Shown one piece after another: positions 7,458-16,028 of a stretch of DNA of 64,000 nt. The translations under genes were made by a program, and so were the position numbers. Source of the stretch: Eubacteriales bacterium. Lineage in GTDB: Bacteria > Bacillota > Clostridia > Oscillospirales > Oscillospiraceae. Location: NCBI GenBank assembly GCA_030531505.1, contig JAUNNH010000006.1, positions 38,733 through 102,732 on the forward strand, given 5' to 3'. The notes under the pieces were generated by a model. It was not told where the DNA came from. It ran no database searches and was given only the letters and a program-made list of their open reading frames with translations. Each line of letters opens with the position of its first letter. Position 1 is the first letter of the stretch.

Positions 7458-8610
7458 ATTCCTCTCCGCAGAGCTCGAGGAGCTTCTGGGTGAAACCGTA
7501 GCTCTCCGCGAGGCGGCGGGCCTCGGTGCGGCCCTTCGTTGAGCGCCGGCCGGTACGCCGGGCGCGGATCATCAGATTCTTCGGGCTGTGCTCGAAGTCG
7601 GTGAACTCGATCATGTCCACCGCATAGCCCATGTCCTCGAGCACCTTGCCGCGGATCGCGTCCGTGAGCAGGGCCGAGAGCCGCTCCTTCAGGAGCCCGT
7701 GCTCGAGCAGGATATCGAAGTCCCCGCCCTTATGGATCGTGGCATTCACTTCGTGCTGGCAGCAGGGGACGGAGAAAATGTACGCCGCGCCCTTCCCGAT
7801 CGCGTAATGCAGGGCGTAGTCGGTCGCGGTGTCGCAGGCGTGCAGCGTCACGACCATGTCCACCGCCTCGCCGTAGAGCGCGTCGCGGCTCACGTCCGCG
7901 TGCACGAAACGCAGCCCTGTGTAGCCATATTTCTCCGCGATCTGCCCGCAGCGCTCCACCACGTCAGCCTTGAGGTCGTATCCGATTATGTTAACTTCCA
8001 TCCCGCGCTTCACCGCGAAGTAGTAGTAGAGAATGAAGGTCAGGTAGCTCTTGCCGCAGCCGAAATCGAGGATGGTGATAGCTTTGCGGTCGCTCTCCGC
8101 GAAGGCCTGGTCCACCAGCTCGATGAAGCGGTTGATCTGCTTATACTTGTCGTAGCGCGCCTTGACCACGCGGAAATCCGGTGTGAAAACGCCGAGGTCC
8201 ACGAGCGCCGGGATGTTTTCCCCCTCGCGGAGGATGTAGCCTTTTTGCCGGTCGTGGCCCTCCGCCGTGCCCGGGCGCGGCAGCGCGGCGCCGCCCGCGC
8301 TCTTTTTATAGCGGCCGTTCGTCCGCAGGCTGTACTGCGCGTTCCCCCTCTCGGTGACGAGGAGGGCCTGGCGGTAGCGCCCGTCCCACTCCTCCCGGCA
8401 GAGGCGCAAGAGCGCCTCCCCGCTCAGGTTCTCATGAAAGACCTGCGCGCCGCGCTGGCGCTCAAGCTGGAAGAGGCGCTCGCCCCGCAGGCGGATCGGC
8501 CGGACACTGAGCTTTCCGTCGGCTGTCTTGTCGAGTGGCTGGCTGAACACCGCCTTGGAGAGCGCGTCCAGCGCGGCCTCGAGCTCGAGAGAGAGGCTCC
8601 GCTCAGTCAT
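7456..8610 (-). CDS. Class I SAM-dependent methyltransferase (Methyltransf_32 type)
   Basis: A protein of about 384 residues. The N-terminal 150 residues are an accessory region. The C-terminal half carries the SAM-binding Rossmann domain with ITILDFGCGKSYLTFILYYY as motif I and VDMVVTLHACDTATDYALH later. FSVPCCQHEVN is seen in homologues annotated as Methyltransf_32/GSTCD-like; the substrate (RNA or protein) is not known. The ATG at 8610 overlaps the rsmI stop codon, implying translational coupling; a GTG at 8619 is the alternative start. Being downstream of rsmI hints at rRNA or tRNA modification, but this is inference. Confidence 0.75.
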   Translation of the reverse strand: MTERSLSLELEAALDALSKAVFSQPLDKTADGKLSVRPIRLRGERLFQLERQRGAQVFHENLSGEALLRLCREEWDGRYRQALLVTERGNAQYSLRTNGRYKKSAGGAALPRPGTAEGHDRQKGYILREGENIPALVDLGVFTPDFRVVKARYDKYKQINRFIELVDQAFAESDRKAITILDFGCGKSYLTFILYYYFAVKRGMEVNIIGYDLKADVVERCGQIAEKYGYTGLRFVHADVSRDALYGEAVDMVVTLHACDTATDYALHYAIGKGAAYIFSVPCCQHEVNATIHKGGDFDILLEHGLLKERLSALLTDAIRGKVLEDMGYAVDMIEFTDFEHSPKNLMIRARRTGRRSTKGRTEARRLAESYGFTQKLLELCGEE

Positions 8611-9490
8611 CGGCGCCACCGAGGAGCTTTTTGAGCCGCAGCGCCGCGGCCTTCAGCTCGTTCTTCGAGTAGGAATTGTTCTCATCCGCGAGCACGGCGG
8701 CCACAGCTTCCTTCGCGCCGCAGTCCCCCGCTACCATCGCGTCAACCAGCATGGCCTCGGCGGAGACGGTGTGCTCGACCTTATTGAAGATATAGTCCTC
8801 ATCAATCTCGAGGACGAGCGCGTACTCGCCCTTGTCGTAATTGCCCTTGGCGAGCAGCTGCTCCTTTACCTCAACGGGCGTGCCGCGGAAGGTCAGCTCA
8901 TGGAGCTTGGTCATGTCGTTGCAGAGGCAGAGGCGGCAGCGCACGTCTTCCTCGATCAGGAAGTCCACAAGGTCCAGAATGCGCTTGGGGCTCTCATAAA
9001 AGGCGAAGGTGCGCGTGTCGCCGCGGCGGAGCTTTTCCACCAGCTTCCGGCGGTCCGCCCGCTCGCGCGGGAAAAAGCCGAAGAAGGTGAAGGAGCTCAG
9101 GTCGAAGCCCGAGATGGCCAGCGCGTTCACCGCCGCACAGCAGCCCGGCACGCCGACGACGCGGATGCCCGCCTCCACAGCCGCCTTGATGAGCTCGTTG
9201 CCGGGGTCGGAGATGCAGGGGGTTCCGGCGTCGGTGATGACGGCGACGCTCTGTCCCTCCTGCATAGCGCGGATGAAGAATTTCGCCTTGCCATATTCGT
9301 TGAACTTATGGTTCGAGACCAGCTTGTTGCGGATCTCGAGCTTGTTTAGCAGCACCATCGAGCGGCGCGTGTCCTCGGCGGCGATCATGTCCGCCTCCTC
9401 GAGGATCTGCCGCCCACGGGGGGACATGTCCCGCGAGTTGCCGATCGGCGTCGCGACGATGTAGAGGGTCCCGGTTTTGGCTTCGTCCAT
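8603..9490 (-). CDS. rsmI: 16S rRNA 2'-O-ribose C1402 methyltransferase RsmI
   Basis: A 295-residue tetrapyrrole-methylase-fold enzyme that methylates the ribose of C1402 in the decoding centre. The family signature is clear: GTLYIVATPIGNSRDMSPRG at the N-terminus, AAEDTRRS, then VAVITDAGTPCISDPG and VVGVPGCCAAVNALAISG. It has its own consensus promoter and is cotranscribed with the overlapping methyltransferase gene. Confidence 0.95.
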   Translation of the reverse strand: MDEAKTGTLYIVATPIGNSRDMSPRGRQILEEADMIAAEDTRRSMVLLNKLEIRNKLVSNHKFNEYGKAKFFIRAMQEGQSVAVITDAGTPCISDPGNELIKAAVEAGIRVVGVPGCCAAVNALAISGFDLSSFTFFGFFPRERADRRKLVEKLRRGDTRTFAFYESPKRILDLVDFLIEEDVRCRLCLCNDMTKLHELTFRGTPVEVKEQLLAKGNYDKGEYALVLEIDEDYIFNKVEHTVSAEAMLVDAMVAGDCGAKEAVAAVLADENNSYSKNELKAAALRLKKLLGGADD

Positions 9491-9525
9491 GCTGTGTCTC
9501 CGTTTCTGTGATGTGTTGCGGATAG

Positions 9526-9554
9526 ATTATACCGTCCGCCGCGGGGCGTGTCAA
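9526..9554 (-). promoter_or_regulatory. Consensus sigma-A promoter of rsmI
   Basis: On the minus strand TTGACA (9554-9549) and TATAAT (9531-9526) are separated by 17 bases, a perfect match to the consensus. Confidence 0.8.
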
Positions 9555-9590
9555 CGGGAAGCGGCGCTTTCTTAATTTCCCGGTCGTATC

Positions 9591-9619
9591 TTGTCAGAAA
9601 GGCATTTATTTGATAAAAT
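9591..9619 (+). promoter_or_regulatory. Predicted promoter of the 9668-12525 operon
   Basis: TTGTCA (9591-9596) and TAAAAT (9614-9619) are 17 bases apart, about 48 bases before the first ATG. Confidence 0.6.
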
Positions 9620-9667
9620 AAAGAATCCTGTTTTGAAATCTTCGTTTCACGATAAAGGAATCACGCC

Positions 9668-10294
9668 ATGAAGAAAAAAGTCAATCCCATCTGGGCGGCA
9701 CTCTCCGTCCTGCTGAGTCTTACGGCGCTCACGCTGTGCGTGATCGCCGGGCGCGGCGGCACGCTGTACCTGCAGCCGGACGGCGATCCGCAGGAGGTCG
9801 TCGCTCACTTCTTCAACTCCATCCTCTCCGGGGAATATCACAGCGCTTACGCCTGCCTGAGCGACTACAGCGAGCTCGGGCTCGAGCACGAGCCGGAGAG
9901 CGATACCGGGCGCACCCTCTACGCCGCGCTGCACCGGAGCTACGGCTTCTCCATGCCGGAGGCCTGCCGCGTCGACAAGCTCACGGCCGTGCAGCCGGTC
10001 CTTTTCCGCTATCTCGACGTGAAAGCCGTCGAGGCGCAGATCGCCGCGCGCGTGGAGGATATCGCCGCCGGCTTTGTTGCCGACCGGCCCGCGCCGGAAA
10101 TCTATGACGAGGACGGCGCTTATCTCGCGAGCTTTACCGATGAGGTCTACGCCACCGCGCTCGACGAGGTGCTGCGCGACGCGGAGGATTACTACAACAC
10201 CGTGCCGCTCGAGCTCTCGCTCTCCTACACCGGCGGGGCCTGGAAGCTGCAGACCTCCCCCGCGCTCTTCACCGCCCTGCAGGGCGGCATCTGA
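9668..10294 (+). CDS. Membrane-anchored hypothetical protein
   Basis: Function not recognised. The 208-residue product has a lysine-rich start and one hydrophobic helix (about residues 9-30), then a soluble domain presumed to lie outside the cytoplasm. The region DPQEVVAHFFNSILSGEYHSAYACLSDY resembles the NTF2/DUF4878-like layout of small envelope proteins, but the match is weak. It is the first gene of a three-gene operon, 12 bases before a phosphodiester-glycosidase-domain protein. Confidence 0.65.
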   Translation: MKKKVNPIWAALSVLLSLTALTLCVIAGRGGTLYLQPDGDPQEVVAHFFNSILSGEYHSAYACLSDYSELGLEHEPESDTGRTLYAALHRSYGFSMPEACRVDKLTAVQPVLFRYLDVKAVEAQIAARVEDIAAGFVADRPAPEIYDEDGAYLASFTDEVYATALDEVLRDAEDYYNTVPLELSLSYTGGAWKLQTSPALFTALQGGI

Positions 10295-10306
10295 GGAGGT
10301 GGCGGC

Positions 10307-11512
10307 ATGACAAGACGCAAACGCGAAAGCGCCGCGAAGCGCGCGGGCTATGTGGTTTTAAGCCTGGTCTTCGCCCTCGTGTGCCTGGCCCTGCTCGTCC
10401 AGCTCGGGCAGCATTTCCACCCGGGCGTGCAGCCTCCCGCCGCGGCGAGCCTCTCCTCGACCGACCTCGGAGCGCGGCTCGAGAACTCTCTCGCGAACTC
10501 CAAGGCCGACGCTCTCAGCGGCATCGCCGCGATCAAGAAGCATTACGTGATCCCTGAGGACGCAGCCGCGGCTCCGGTCCCCGACGAGCGGGCCTTCGGC
10601 ACGCTCTCGATCGACGAGGCGGACAAGGTCCTCCCCATCATTGAGAAGGCGCGCAAGTCCGGGCTGCTGGAGGGGCAGGACCTGATCTTTGACCCGAACG
10701 TCGAATTCTATCACGACTCCTTTATCGGTTATTACTACGACGAGACGATCCTGATGATTCTCTGGAAAGAGGTCATCGACGGGAGCACCTGCTCCTGCTG
10801 CGAGATCAAGATCGCGGACGCCTCGCAGTTCAGGCGCAAAATCGCCGAGGATACGCTCGGCTCCCCGGTCTGGCTCTACGCTTCGGAACTCGCTGCCGCA
10901 GTGAACCCGGTCATCGCCATGAATGCGGACTTCTATATGTTCCGCGACTTTGGGACCGTGGTCTATAACCGGCAGCTCTGGCGTATGGACGACAGCACCT
11001 ACACCGGGCAGTACAAGAAGTACAACTGCATCGACACCTGCTTCATCGACGCCTCCGGCAACTTCCACTTCACCCACCGCCTTGAGGAGCGCAGCCGCGC
11101 CGAGATGGAACAGTACCTGCTCGACAACGACATCCTCTTCTCGCTCTCCTTCGGCCCCGTGCTGGTGGAGGACGGGGTGCTCCAAACCTGTGACTGGTAT
11201 CCCGCCGGCGAGCCCACCCAGGGCTATTCCCGTGCCGGGATCGGGCAGGTCGATCATCTGCATTATTACTACATGTCCCTCAATCACGCGCCGGAGCGCG
11301 CTGCGACCTGGACCGTGGACCGCTTCGCCCAGGCCTTCTTCGACAAGGGCGTGCCGAACGCCTACTGTCTCGACGGTGGCCAGACGAGCGAGATTCTCTT
11401 CCGCGGCGAGCCCTTCAACCACATTGACAACGTCAACGGCGGCGGCGAACGCGCGGTCAGCGATATCATCTACTTCGCCTCGGCCATCCCGGAATCGGAG
11501 GTGCGCAAATGA
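10307..11512 (+). CDS. Phosphodiester glycosidase (NAGPA-domain) membrane protein
   Basis: A 401-residue protein with one N-terminal membrane helix (residues 15-34) and an extracytoplasmic NAGPA-type domain (DUF2233). Family features are VNPVIAMNADFYMFRDFGTV, LSFGPVLVEDGVLQ, and the C-terminal pair YCLDGGQTSEILFRGEPFN and NVNGGGERAVSDIIYF. Bacterial members are thought to act on glycan phosphodiesters such as those of wall polymers. Residues CSCCE near 165 are an unusual cysteine cluster. GAGGTGG precedes the start. It overlaps the next gene by 4 bases (ATGA), which indicates coupling. Confidence 0.8.
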   Translation: MTRRKRESAAKRAGYVVLSLVFALVCLALLVQLGQHFHPGVQPPAAASLSSTDLGARLENSLANSKADALSGIAAIKKHYVIPEDAAAAPVPDERAFGTLSIDEADKVLPIIEKARKSGLLEGQDLIFDPNVEFYHDSFIGYYYDETILMILWKEVIDGSTCSCCEIKIADASQFRRKIAEDTLGSPVWLYASELAAAVNPVIAMNADFYMFRDFGTVVYNRQLWRMDDSTYTGQYKKYNCIDTCFIDASGNFHFTHRLEERSRAEMEQYLLDNDILFSLSFGPVLVEDGVLQTCDWYPAGEPTQGYSRAGIGQVDHLHYYYMSLNHAPERAATWTVDRFAQAFFDKGVPNAYCLDGGQTSEILFRGEPFNHIDNVNGGGERAVSDIIYFASAIPESEVRK

Positions 11513-12525
11513 GTCAGATCGCCTATCTCTCCGGCGGGCTCGTGCTCTACTGGCCCTCTCTGATCCTCGCGCTGGGGCTTGCGGCAGGGCTCTGCCTCTC
11601 ACTTGCGCTCTATCCGCGCTATAACCGCCACAGCGCGGCAGTCTGGGTCTTTTTCCCCTTCGCGCTGCTCCTCGGTCTGCTTTTTTCCCGCATCGTCTAC
11701 TGGTACTGCCATATCGAACAGTTCAGCTCCTTCTGGGAGGCCATGGTGGCCTACAACACCGGCAGCTACGCGCTTTTCGGCGTGATCTTCGGCGTGTGGG
11801 CGGCAGCCTTCGCCGTGCGGCGGCTCGGCCTCGTGCAGCGCATGGGACGGCTGCTCGACGCAGTGGCGCCCGGCCTCTGCCTGAGCTTCGCTTTCATTCG
11901 GCTCTCCGAACTCTGGGGCAGCGCGTGCCGCAGCCGCATCACCGTGCCCGAGGGCTTCTTCCGTCGTCTGCCCTTCGCCGTACCGGGCGCGGAAGACGCC
12001 GGCAGCTGGCCGCTCGCCGTTTTCTTCTACTCCTTCCTGCTTCTGCTCGTCATCACCGTGCTGCTCGTGCGCTTCTATCTGCGCTACCGGCGCTTTCCGA
12101 TGGTCGACGGCAGCAGCCCCAACGGGAACGTCTTTCGGCTCTTCCTGCTGCTCTGGGGGCTGACGGAAGTCGTGATCGACTCCCTGCGCTACGACTCCTG
12201 CTTCATGCACTTTGTCTGGCTCAAGCGGCTCAACCCCTACGCCTCTTTTGTGAGCCTGGGGCAGATTTTCGCGGCAGTGACGATCCTTGCCGTGTTCATC
12301 CACTTCACGGCCATCCGTGTGCGCGGACACCGCGGCGGCTGGAAGCTTGTCCTCGCCTGGCTTCTGTATCTCGCGAGTCTTGTCGGCGCGGGGTACTTTG
12401 GGGAGTACAAGGTGCAGCGCAGCGCCAATTACGCTCTCTGCTATCCGATCCAGATCCTGTCCCTGCTCGTCATGGCGGGCGTCATCTGGTGGACGTATCA
12501 GGGCTGTCTGTATAAAGAGGACTGA
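11509..12525 (+). CDS. Lgt-like (prolipoprotein diacylglyceryl transferase family) membrane protein
   Basis: A 338-residue polytopic protein with about seven hydrophobic helices. The pattern of prolipoprotein diacylglyceryl transferases is visible: FSRIVYWYCHIEQF, a GSYALFGVIFGVWAAAFAVRR helix, LCLSFAFIRLSELWGSACR in place of the Lgt signature, and TEVVIDSLRYDSCFMHFVWL. The canonical catalytic Arg/Asn residues are poorly conserved, and the sequence is longer than Lgt (about 270), so it may be a divergent paralogue with another lipid-linked substrate. Its coupling to a NAGPA-domain gene suggests envelope glycolipid or wall-polymer chemistry. A terminator follows. Confidence 0.65.
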   Translation: MSQIAYLSGGLVLYWPSLILALGLAAGLCLSLALYPRYNRHSAAVWVFFPFALLLGLLFSRIVYWYCHIEQFSSFWEAMVAYNTGSYALFGVIFGVWAAAFAVRRLGLVQRMGRLLDAVAPGLCLSFAFIRLSELWGSACRSRITVPEGFFRRLPFAVPGAEDAGSWPLAVFFYSFLLLLVITVLLVRFYLRYRRFPMVDGSSPNGNVFRLFLLLWGLTEVVIDSLRYDSCFMHFVWLKRLNPYASFVSLGQIFAAVTILAVFIHFTAIRVRGHRGGWKLVLAWLLYLASLVGAGYFGEYKVQRSANYALCYPIQILSLLVMAGVIWWTYQGCLYKED

Positions 12526-12577
12526 AGCTTTTCCATAAACAGTCTACACTTTTTATGGAAAAGATGCCGAAAGGCGC

Positions 12578-12613
12578 AAAAACGTCGGGAAGCGTTCGCT
12601 TCCCGACGTTTTT
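12578..12613. terminator. Bidirectional terminator between convergent genes
   Basis: AAAAACGTCGGGAAGCG (12578-12594) pairs with its exact reverse complement at 12597-12613, with flanking A and T runs. It sits between the genes ending at 12525 (+) and 12629 (-). Confidence 0.9.
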
Positions 12614-12628
12614 GTCGGACACCTGTAT

Positions 12629-14002
12629 TCAGGCGTTCAGGCCAAGGATATGGCGCGCGACATGCACGCCGCTCGCCGAGGCGTGGGAGAGCGAGTGCGT
12701 CACACCCGAGCAGTCCCCGATCACGAAGAGGCCCTCGCATCTGGTCTCGAGGTTCCGGTCTATCTCGACCTCCATGTTGTAGAACTTGACCTCCACGCCG
12801 TAGAGCAGTGTGTCGTCGTTCGCAGTGCCCGGCGCGATCTTGTCCAGCGCGTAGATCATCTCGATGATGCCGTCGAGGATACGCTTGGGGATCACCAGGC
12901 TCAGGTCGCCCGGTGTTGCGGCGAGGGTCGGGGTCACGAAGCTGTCGCGGATGCGCGCCTCGTTCGAGCGCCGCCCGCGCACCAGATCCCCGAAGCGCTG
13001 CACGATCACGCCGCCTCCGAGCATGTTCGAGAGACGGGCGATGCTCTCGCCGTAGCCGTTGGAGTCCTTGAACGGCTCGGAGAAGTGCTTGGAGACGAGC
13101 AGGGCAAAGTTGGTGTTCTCGGTGTGCTTGGCCGGGTCCTCGTAGCTGTGGCCGTTCACGGTGACGATGCCGTTGGTGTTCTCATTCACCACGACGCCGT
13201 GGGGGTTCATGCAGAAGGTGCGCACCAGATCCTCGAACTTCTCGGTGCGGTAGACGATCTTGCTCTCATAGAGCTGGTCGGTCAGGTGGGACCAGATCTC
13301 CGCCGGGAGCTCGACGCGTACACCGATATCCACGCGATTCGACTTTGTGGGGATCTCCAGTTCGCGGCAGACCGTCTCCATCCACTTGCTGCCGCTGCGG
13401 CCCACGGAGATCACGCACCGCGTGCAGGTAAAGACCGCCTCATCCGTATGCAGGGCATAGCCGCCCTCCACGCGCGTGATGCTGTGCACGGCGGTGTTGA
13501 AGCGGAAGTCCACCTTCTCCTTCAGCTCGTCGTAGAGATTCTCGAGCACGACGTAGTTGATGTCCGTGCCGAGGTGGCGGACCTGCGCGTCCAGCAGGTG
13601 CAGGCCGTTTTCGAGGCACATGCGCTTGACGGCGCTGTTGGCGGTGGAGTAGAGGCGCGTGGCCTCACCGCCGTGGCTGCAGTTGATCTCATCCACGTAG
13701 TGCATCAGCTCGATGGCTTCCTGCTTGCCCACGTACTCGAAGAGCGTGCCGCCGAACTGGTTCGTGATGTTGTATTTTCCGTCGGAGAAAGCACCCGCAC
13801 CGCCGAAGCCGCTCATGATGCTGCACACCGGGCACTTGATGCAGCTCTTGACTTTCTTGCCGTCGATGGGGCACTTGCGCTGCGCCAGCGGGCGGCCGAG
13901 CTCCAGCACCGCGACCTTGAGTGCGCTGTTGCCCTTCATGAGCTCCCAGGCGGTGAAGATACCGCCGGGGCCCGCCCCGACGATGATAACGTCGTATTGC
14001 AT
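12629..14002 (-). CDS. FAD-dependent oxidoreductase (COG2509 type)
   Basis: A 457-residue flavoprotein of unknown substrate. The N-terminus YDVIIVGAGPGGIFTAWEL is the dinucleotide-binding fold, and GLFVIGDCSGVTHSLSHASASG near the end is the second FAD contact. Residues around 45-62 (CPIDGKKVKSCIKCPVCSIM) form a cysteine cluster characteristic of this uncharacterised dehydrogenase family and could hold a metal or take part in redox. GSGAFSDGK-type and VRGRRSNEARI motifs also fit. AAGGAAGCGAG precedes the ATG. It is a single gene between two terminators. Confidence 0.85.
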   Translation of the reverse strand: MQYDVIIVGAGPGGIFTAWELMKGNSALKVAVLELGRPLAQRKCPIDGKKVKSCIKCPVCSIMSGFGGAGAFSDGKYNITNQFGGTLFEYVGKQEAIELMHYVDEINCSHGGEATRLYSTANSAVKRMCLENGLHLLDAQVRHLGTDINYVVLENLYDELKEKVDFRFNTAVHSITRVEGGYALHTDEAVFTCTRCVISVGRSGSKWMETVCRELEIPTKSNRVDIGVRVELPAEIWSHLTDQLYESKIVYRTEKFEDLVRTFCMNPHGVVVNENTNGIVTVNGHSYEDPAKHTENTNFALLVSKHFSEPFKDSNGYGESIARLSNMLGGGVIVQRFGDLVRGRRSNEARIRDSFVTPTLAATPGDLSLVIPKRILDGIIEMIYALDKIAPGTANDDTLLYGVEVKFYNMEVEIDRNLETRCEGLFVIGDCSGVTHSLSHASASGVHVARHILGLNA

Positions 14003-14038
14003 AGTCTCGCTTCCTTTTTTGATACTGTGCGGACAAAA

Positions 14039-14070
14039 ACCGGACGCCTGGGTCTTCCCCGGCGTCCGGT
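14039..14070 (-). terminator. Terminator of the repeat-rich lipoprotein gene
   Basis: ACCGGACGCC (14039-14048) pairs with GGCGTCCGGT (14061-14070). On the minus strand the stem is followed directly by a T-run. It separates the gene ending at 14124 from the oxidoreductase gene starting at 14002. Confidence 0.8.
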
Positions 14071-14123
14071 CCGTTTTATCCTTGGCTTACTTTACCATAG
14101 CTGCCTGCCGCTGTCAAGTCGCG

Positions 14124-15773
14124 TCACTCGAGATTGCTCTCAAGTGTCATGCGGAAGCTGTAGCGGTAGTGGCCGCCGTCCTGCTCGCAGGCGAGCGTGT
14201 AGACAAAGCCGTTGTGGGTGAAGGACTGCTCATTGCCCTTGGCGTCGAAGAGGTCGAGCCCGTCCTTGAAGAAGGCAGTCATGCCCAGATCGGGGTCGAG
14301 GATCTTCGCAGCATAGTAGCCGAACTGTGCGACGCGGGCAGATATGCTGGTGTCGAACTCATCCGAATCGGAGACATAGCTGATCTCGATCAGGTTAAAG
14401 CGTTTGAGCTCCTGGAGCGAGCTGACAGGGCCGCGGTCGAACTCATCCGCGTGATAGAAGCGGATGGTCTCGTCGAGGCCGTTGCGGATGATCCGGTCGC
14501 CCTTAACGTGCAGCGTGAAGCCCTTGCCCTTTGTCGCATCGATGTACAGGAATCCGGGATACGCGTGATTGAAGGCATAGCGGTAATCCTTGAAGCGCAT
14601 GTCGAAATAGTGGATGGGCAGCGCCTCGCCCTCGGTTTTGCCGCACGCTTTGCAGGTCTGTGGCTGGGTGTGCGTGGCCTTGGCCCAGTCATGGCCGAGC
14701 GCTTCAATATCGGTCTCTGTGCGGTTCTGCGCCTCGAAAGCCTGATTCAGGAAGGAGGCAGAGTAGGCGGTTTCACCCTTCTCCTCACAGGTCGCGGGCT
14801 TCACGATCTCCGCGGTGACAGCCGCCGTCTCCGTCTCCACGTGCGATGCATCGTGGGCGCAGACGCGTGTCGCAGTGACGCTGCTCAGGTCCTCGGCCCA
14901 AACATATTCCGGCTCGCCCCACTCATGGCCGAGCGCCTCGATGTTCGATTCGGTACGGCTCTGTGCCTCGAAGCCCGGATTTTCGAAAACAGCGGTGTAG
15001 GCGGTTTCGCCCCGCTCCTCACAGGTCGCGGGCTTCACGATCTCCGCGGTGACAGCCGCCGTCTCCGTCTCCACGTGCGATGCATCGCGGGCGCAGACGC
15101 GCGTCGCGGTGACGCTGCTCATATCATCCGCCCATTCAAAGCTTGGCTGCTCCCAGAGATGGCCCAGAGGAGCGCCGTCCTCCACCAAGCGATCCAGCGG
15201 CTCAAAGGCCTCGTTCCCGAAGGTCACAGAATAGACACGCTCCCCCGCTTCGGTGCAGGTCGCAGCCTTTGTGACCTTCGACACGGTCTCGGCGATCTCC
15301 GTCTCAACATGGGAGGGGTCGTGTGTGCAGACACGCGTCGCGATGACACTGCTCAGATCCTCGGCCCATTCGTATTCGGGCTCGCCCCACGCGTGGCCAA
15401 GAGCCTCCGGCAGCGCTTCCGTACGGGACTGCGGCGCGAAAACACCGTTCGTAAACTGAGCGCTGAAAACGGTCTCTCCCGCCTCGGTACATGTCGGGCT
15501 TTTCGTCTCTTCTCTGGTCGTCTCAACGGTCTCACTCTCGGTGTGAGACGGATCATTCCCACAGATGCGCAGCGCCGTAACGCTGCTCAGATCCTCGGCC
15601 CACTCGTAGACAGGCTCTCCCCACTTATGGCCGAGCGGGTCTCCATCGGTCTTCCCGCATTCCGAACAGGTCTTCGGTTTATCGCAGGTGGCAGGCTCCC
15701 AGCTGTGCTTATGACAAGCACTCAGCGAGAGCGCCATGACGAGAACCAACAGCATGGCAAGGATCCTTTTCAC
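14124..15773 (-). CDS. Lipoprotein with four 78-residue Cys/His repeats
   Basis: A surface lipoprotein of 549 residues with unknown function. The signal MKRILAMLLVLVMALSLSAC ends in a lipobox Cys. A short C-x-x-C pair (TCSECGKTDG) follows, then four tandem units of about 78 residues, each starting LGHxWGEP and carrying a VCAHDASHVETE-like motif and ATCEEKGET. The last unit is followed by a second CKACGKTEG pair and a C-terminal domain of about 170 residues. Such CxxC/LGH repeats are common in secreted proteins of gut Clostridia. The GTG at 15773 is chosen because GAGGAG lies 8 bases upstream; a GTG at 15782 overlaps that site. Confidence 0.75.
   Translation of the reverse strand: MKRILAMLLVLVMALSLSACHKHSWEPATCDKPKTCSECGKTDGDPLGHKWGEPVYEWAEDLSSVTALRICGNDPSHTESETVETTREETKSPTCTEAGETVFSAQFTNGVFAPQSRTEALPEALGHAWGEPEYEWAEDLSSVIATRVCTHDPSHVETEIAETVSKVTKAATCTEAGERVYSVTFGNEAFEPLDRLVEDGAPLGHLWEQPSFEWADDMSSVTATRVCARDASHVETETAAVTAEIVKPATCEERGETAYTAVFENPGFEAQSRTESNIEALGHEWGEPEYVWAEDLSSVTATRVCAHDASHVETETAAVTAEIVKPATCEEKGETAYSASFLNQAFEAQNRTETDIEALGHDWAKATHTQPQTCKACGKTEGEALPIHYFDMRFKDYRYAFNHAYPGFLYIDATKGKGFTLHVKGDRIIRNGLDETIRFYHADEFDRGPVSSLQELKRFNLIEISYVSDSDEFDTSISARVAQFGYYAAKILDPDLGMTAFFKDGLDLFDAKGNEQSFTHNGFVYTLACEQDGGHYRYSFRMTLESNLE
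14700..15640 (-). repeat. Four tandem 234-bp coding repeats
   Basis: The region encodes four consecutive 78-residue units. Units three and four (for example around 14800-14860 and 15034-15094) are nearly identical at DNA level, which points to recent duplication or gene conversion; the outer units have diverged. Such repeats can expand or contract by recombination. Confidence 0.75.
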
Positions 15774-15816
15774 GTCGCTCACTCCTCTTTCGTATTATTT
15801 TCGTTTCCTTTTCTTA

Positions 15817-15845
15817 AGCATACACCAGCGCCCCTCAACATTCAA
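15817..15845 (-). promoter_or_regulatory. Predicted promoter of the Cys/His-repeat lipoprotein
   Basis: On the minus strand TTGAAT (15845-15840) and TATGCT (15822-15817) are 17 bases apart, followed by a leader of about 35-40 bases and a GAGGAG ribosome site. Confidence 0.55.
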
Positions 15846-15959
15846 GAAAAAAGTGGAAAATCCGGAGGAAAACCCTTCCCGCTGTATCTCAATCCGGGGA
15901 GAAGGGAAAAATTTCCTTTCAACTTATGAAAGATTAATAAAACTCTCGGCGTATAGGTC

Positions 15960-15988
15960 TTGTGTTTTGGTGGGAAGGATGCTACAAT
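15960..15988 (+). promoter_or_regulatory. Predicted promoter of the Ig-like repeat lipoprotein
   Basis: TTGTGT (15960-15965) and TACAAT (15983-15988) are 17 bases apart, with the start codon about 40 bases downstream. Confidence 0.6.
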
Positions 15989-16028
15989 ATCTACTAACCA
16001 TAGTACCCGGAAAGGGAGGGGTATAGAA

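Noticed and set aside
14700-15640. Tandem 234-bp repeats as a non-coding satellite
   Set aside because: They keep frame and encode conserved Cys/His units inside a lipoprotein.
12650-15929. Two long plus-strand frames opposite the FAD oxidoreductase and the repeat lipoprotein
   Set aside because: They mirror the minus-strand genes, have no ribosome site and no recognisable domain.
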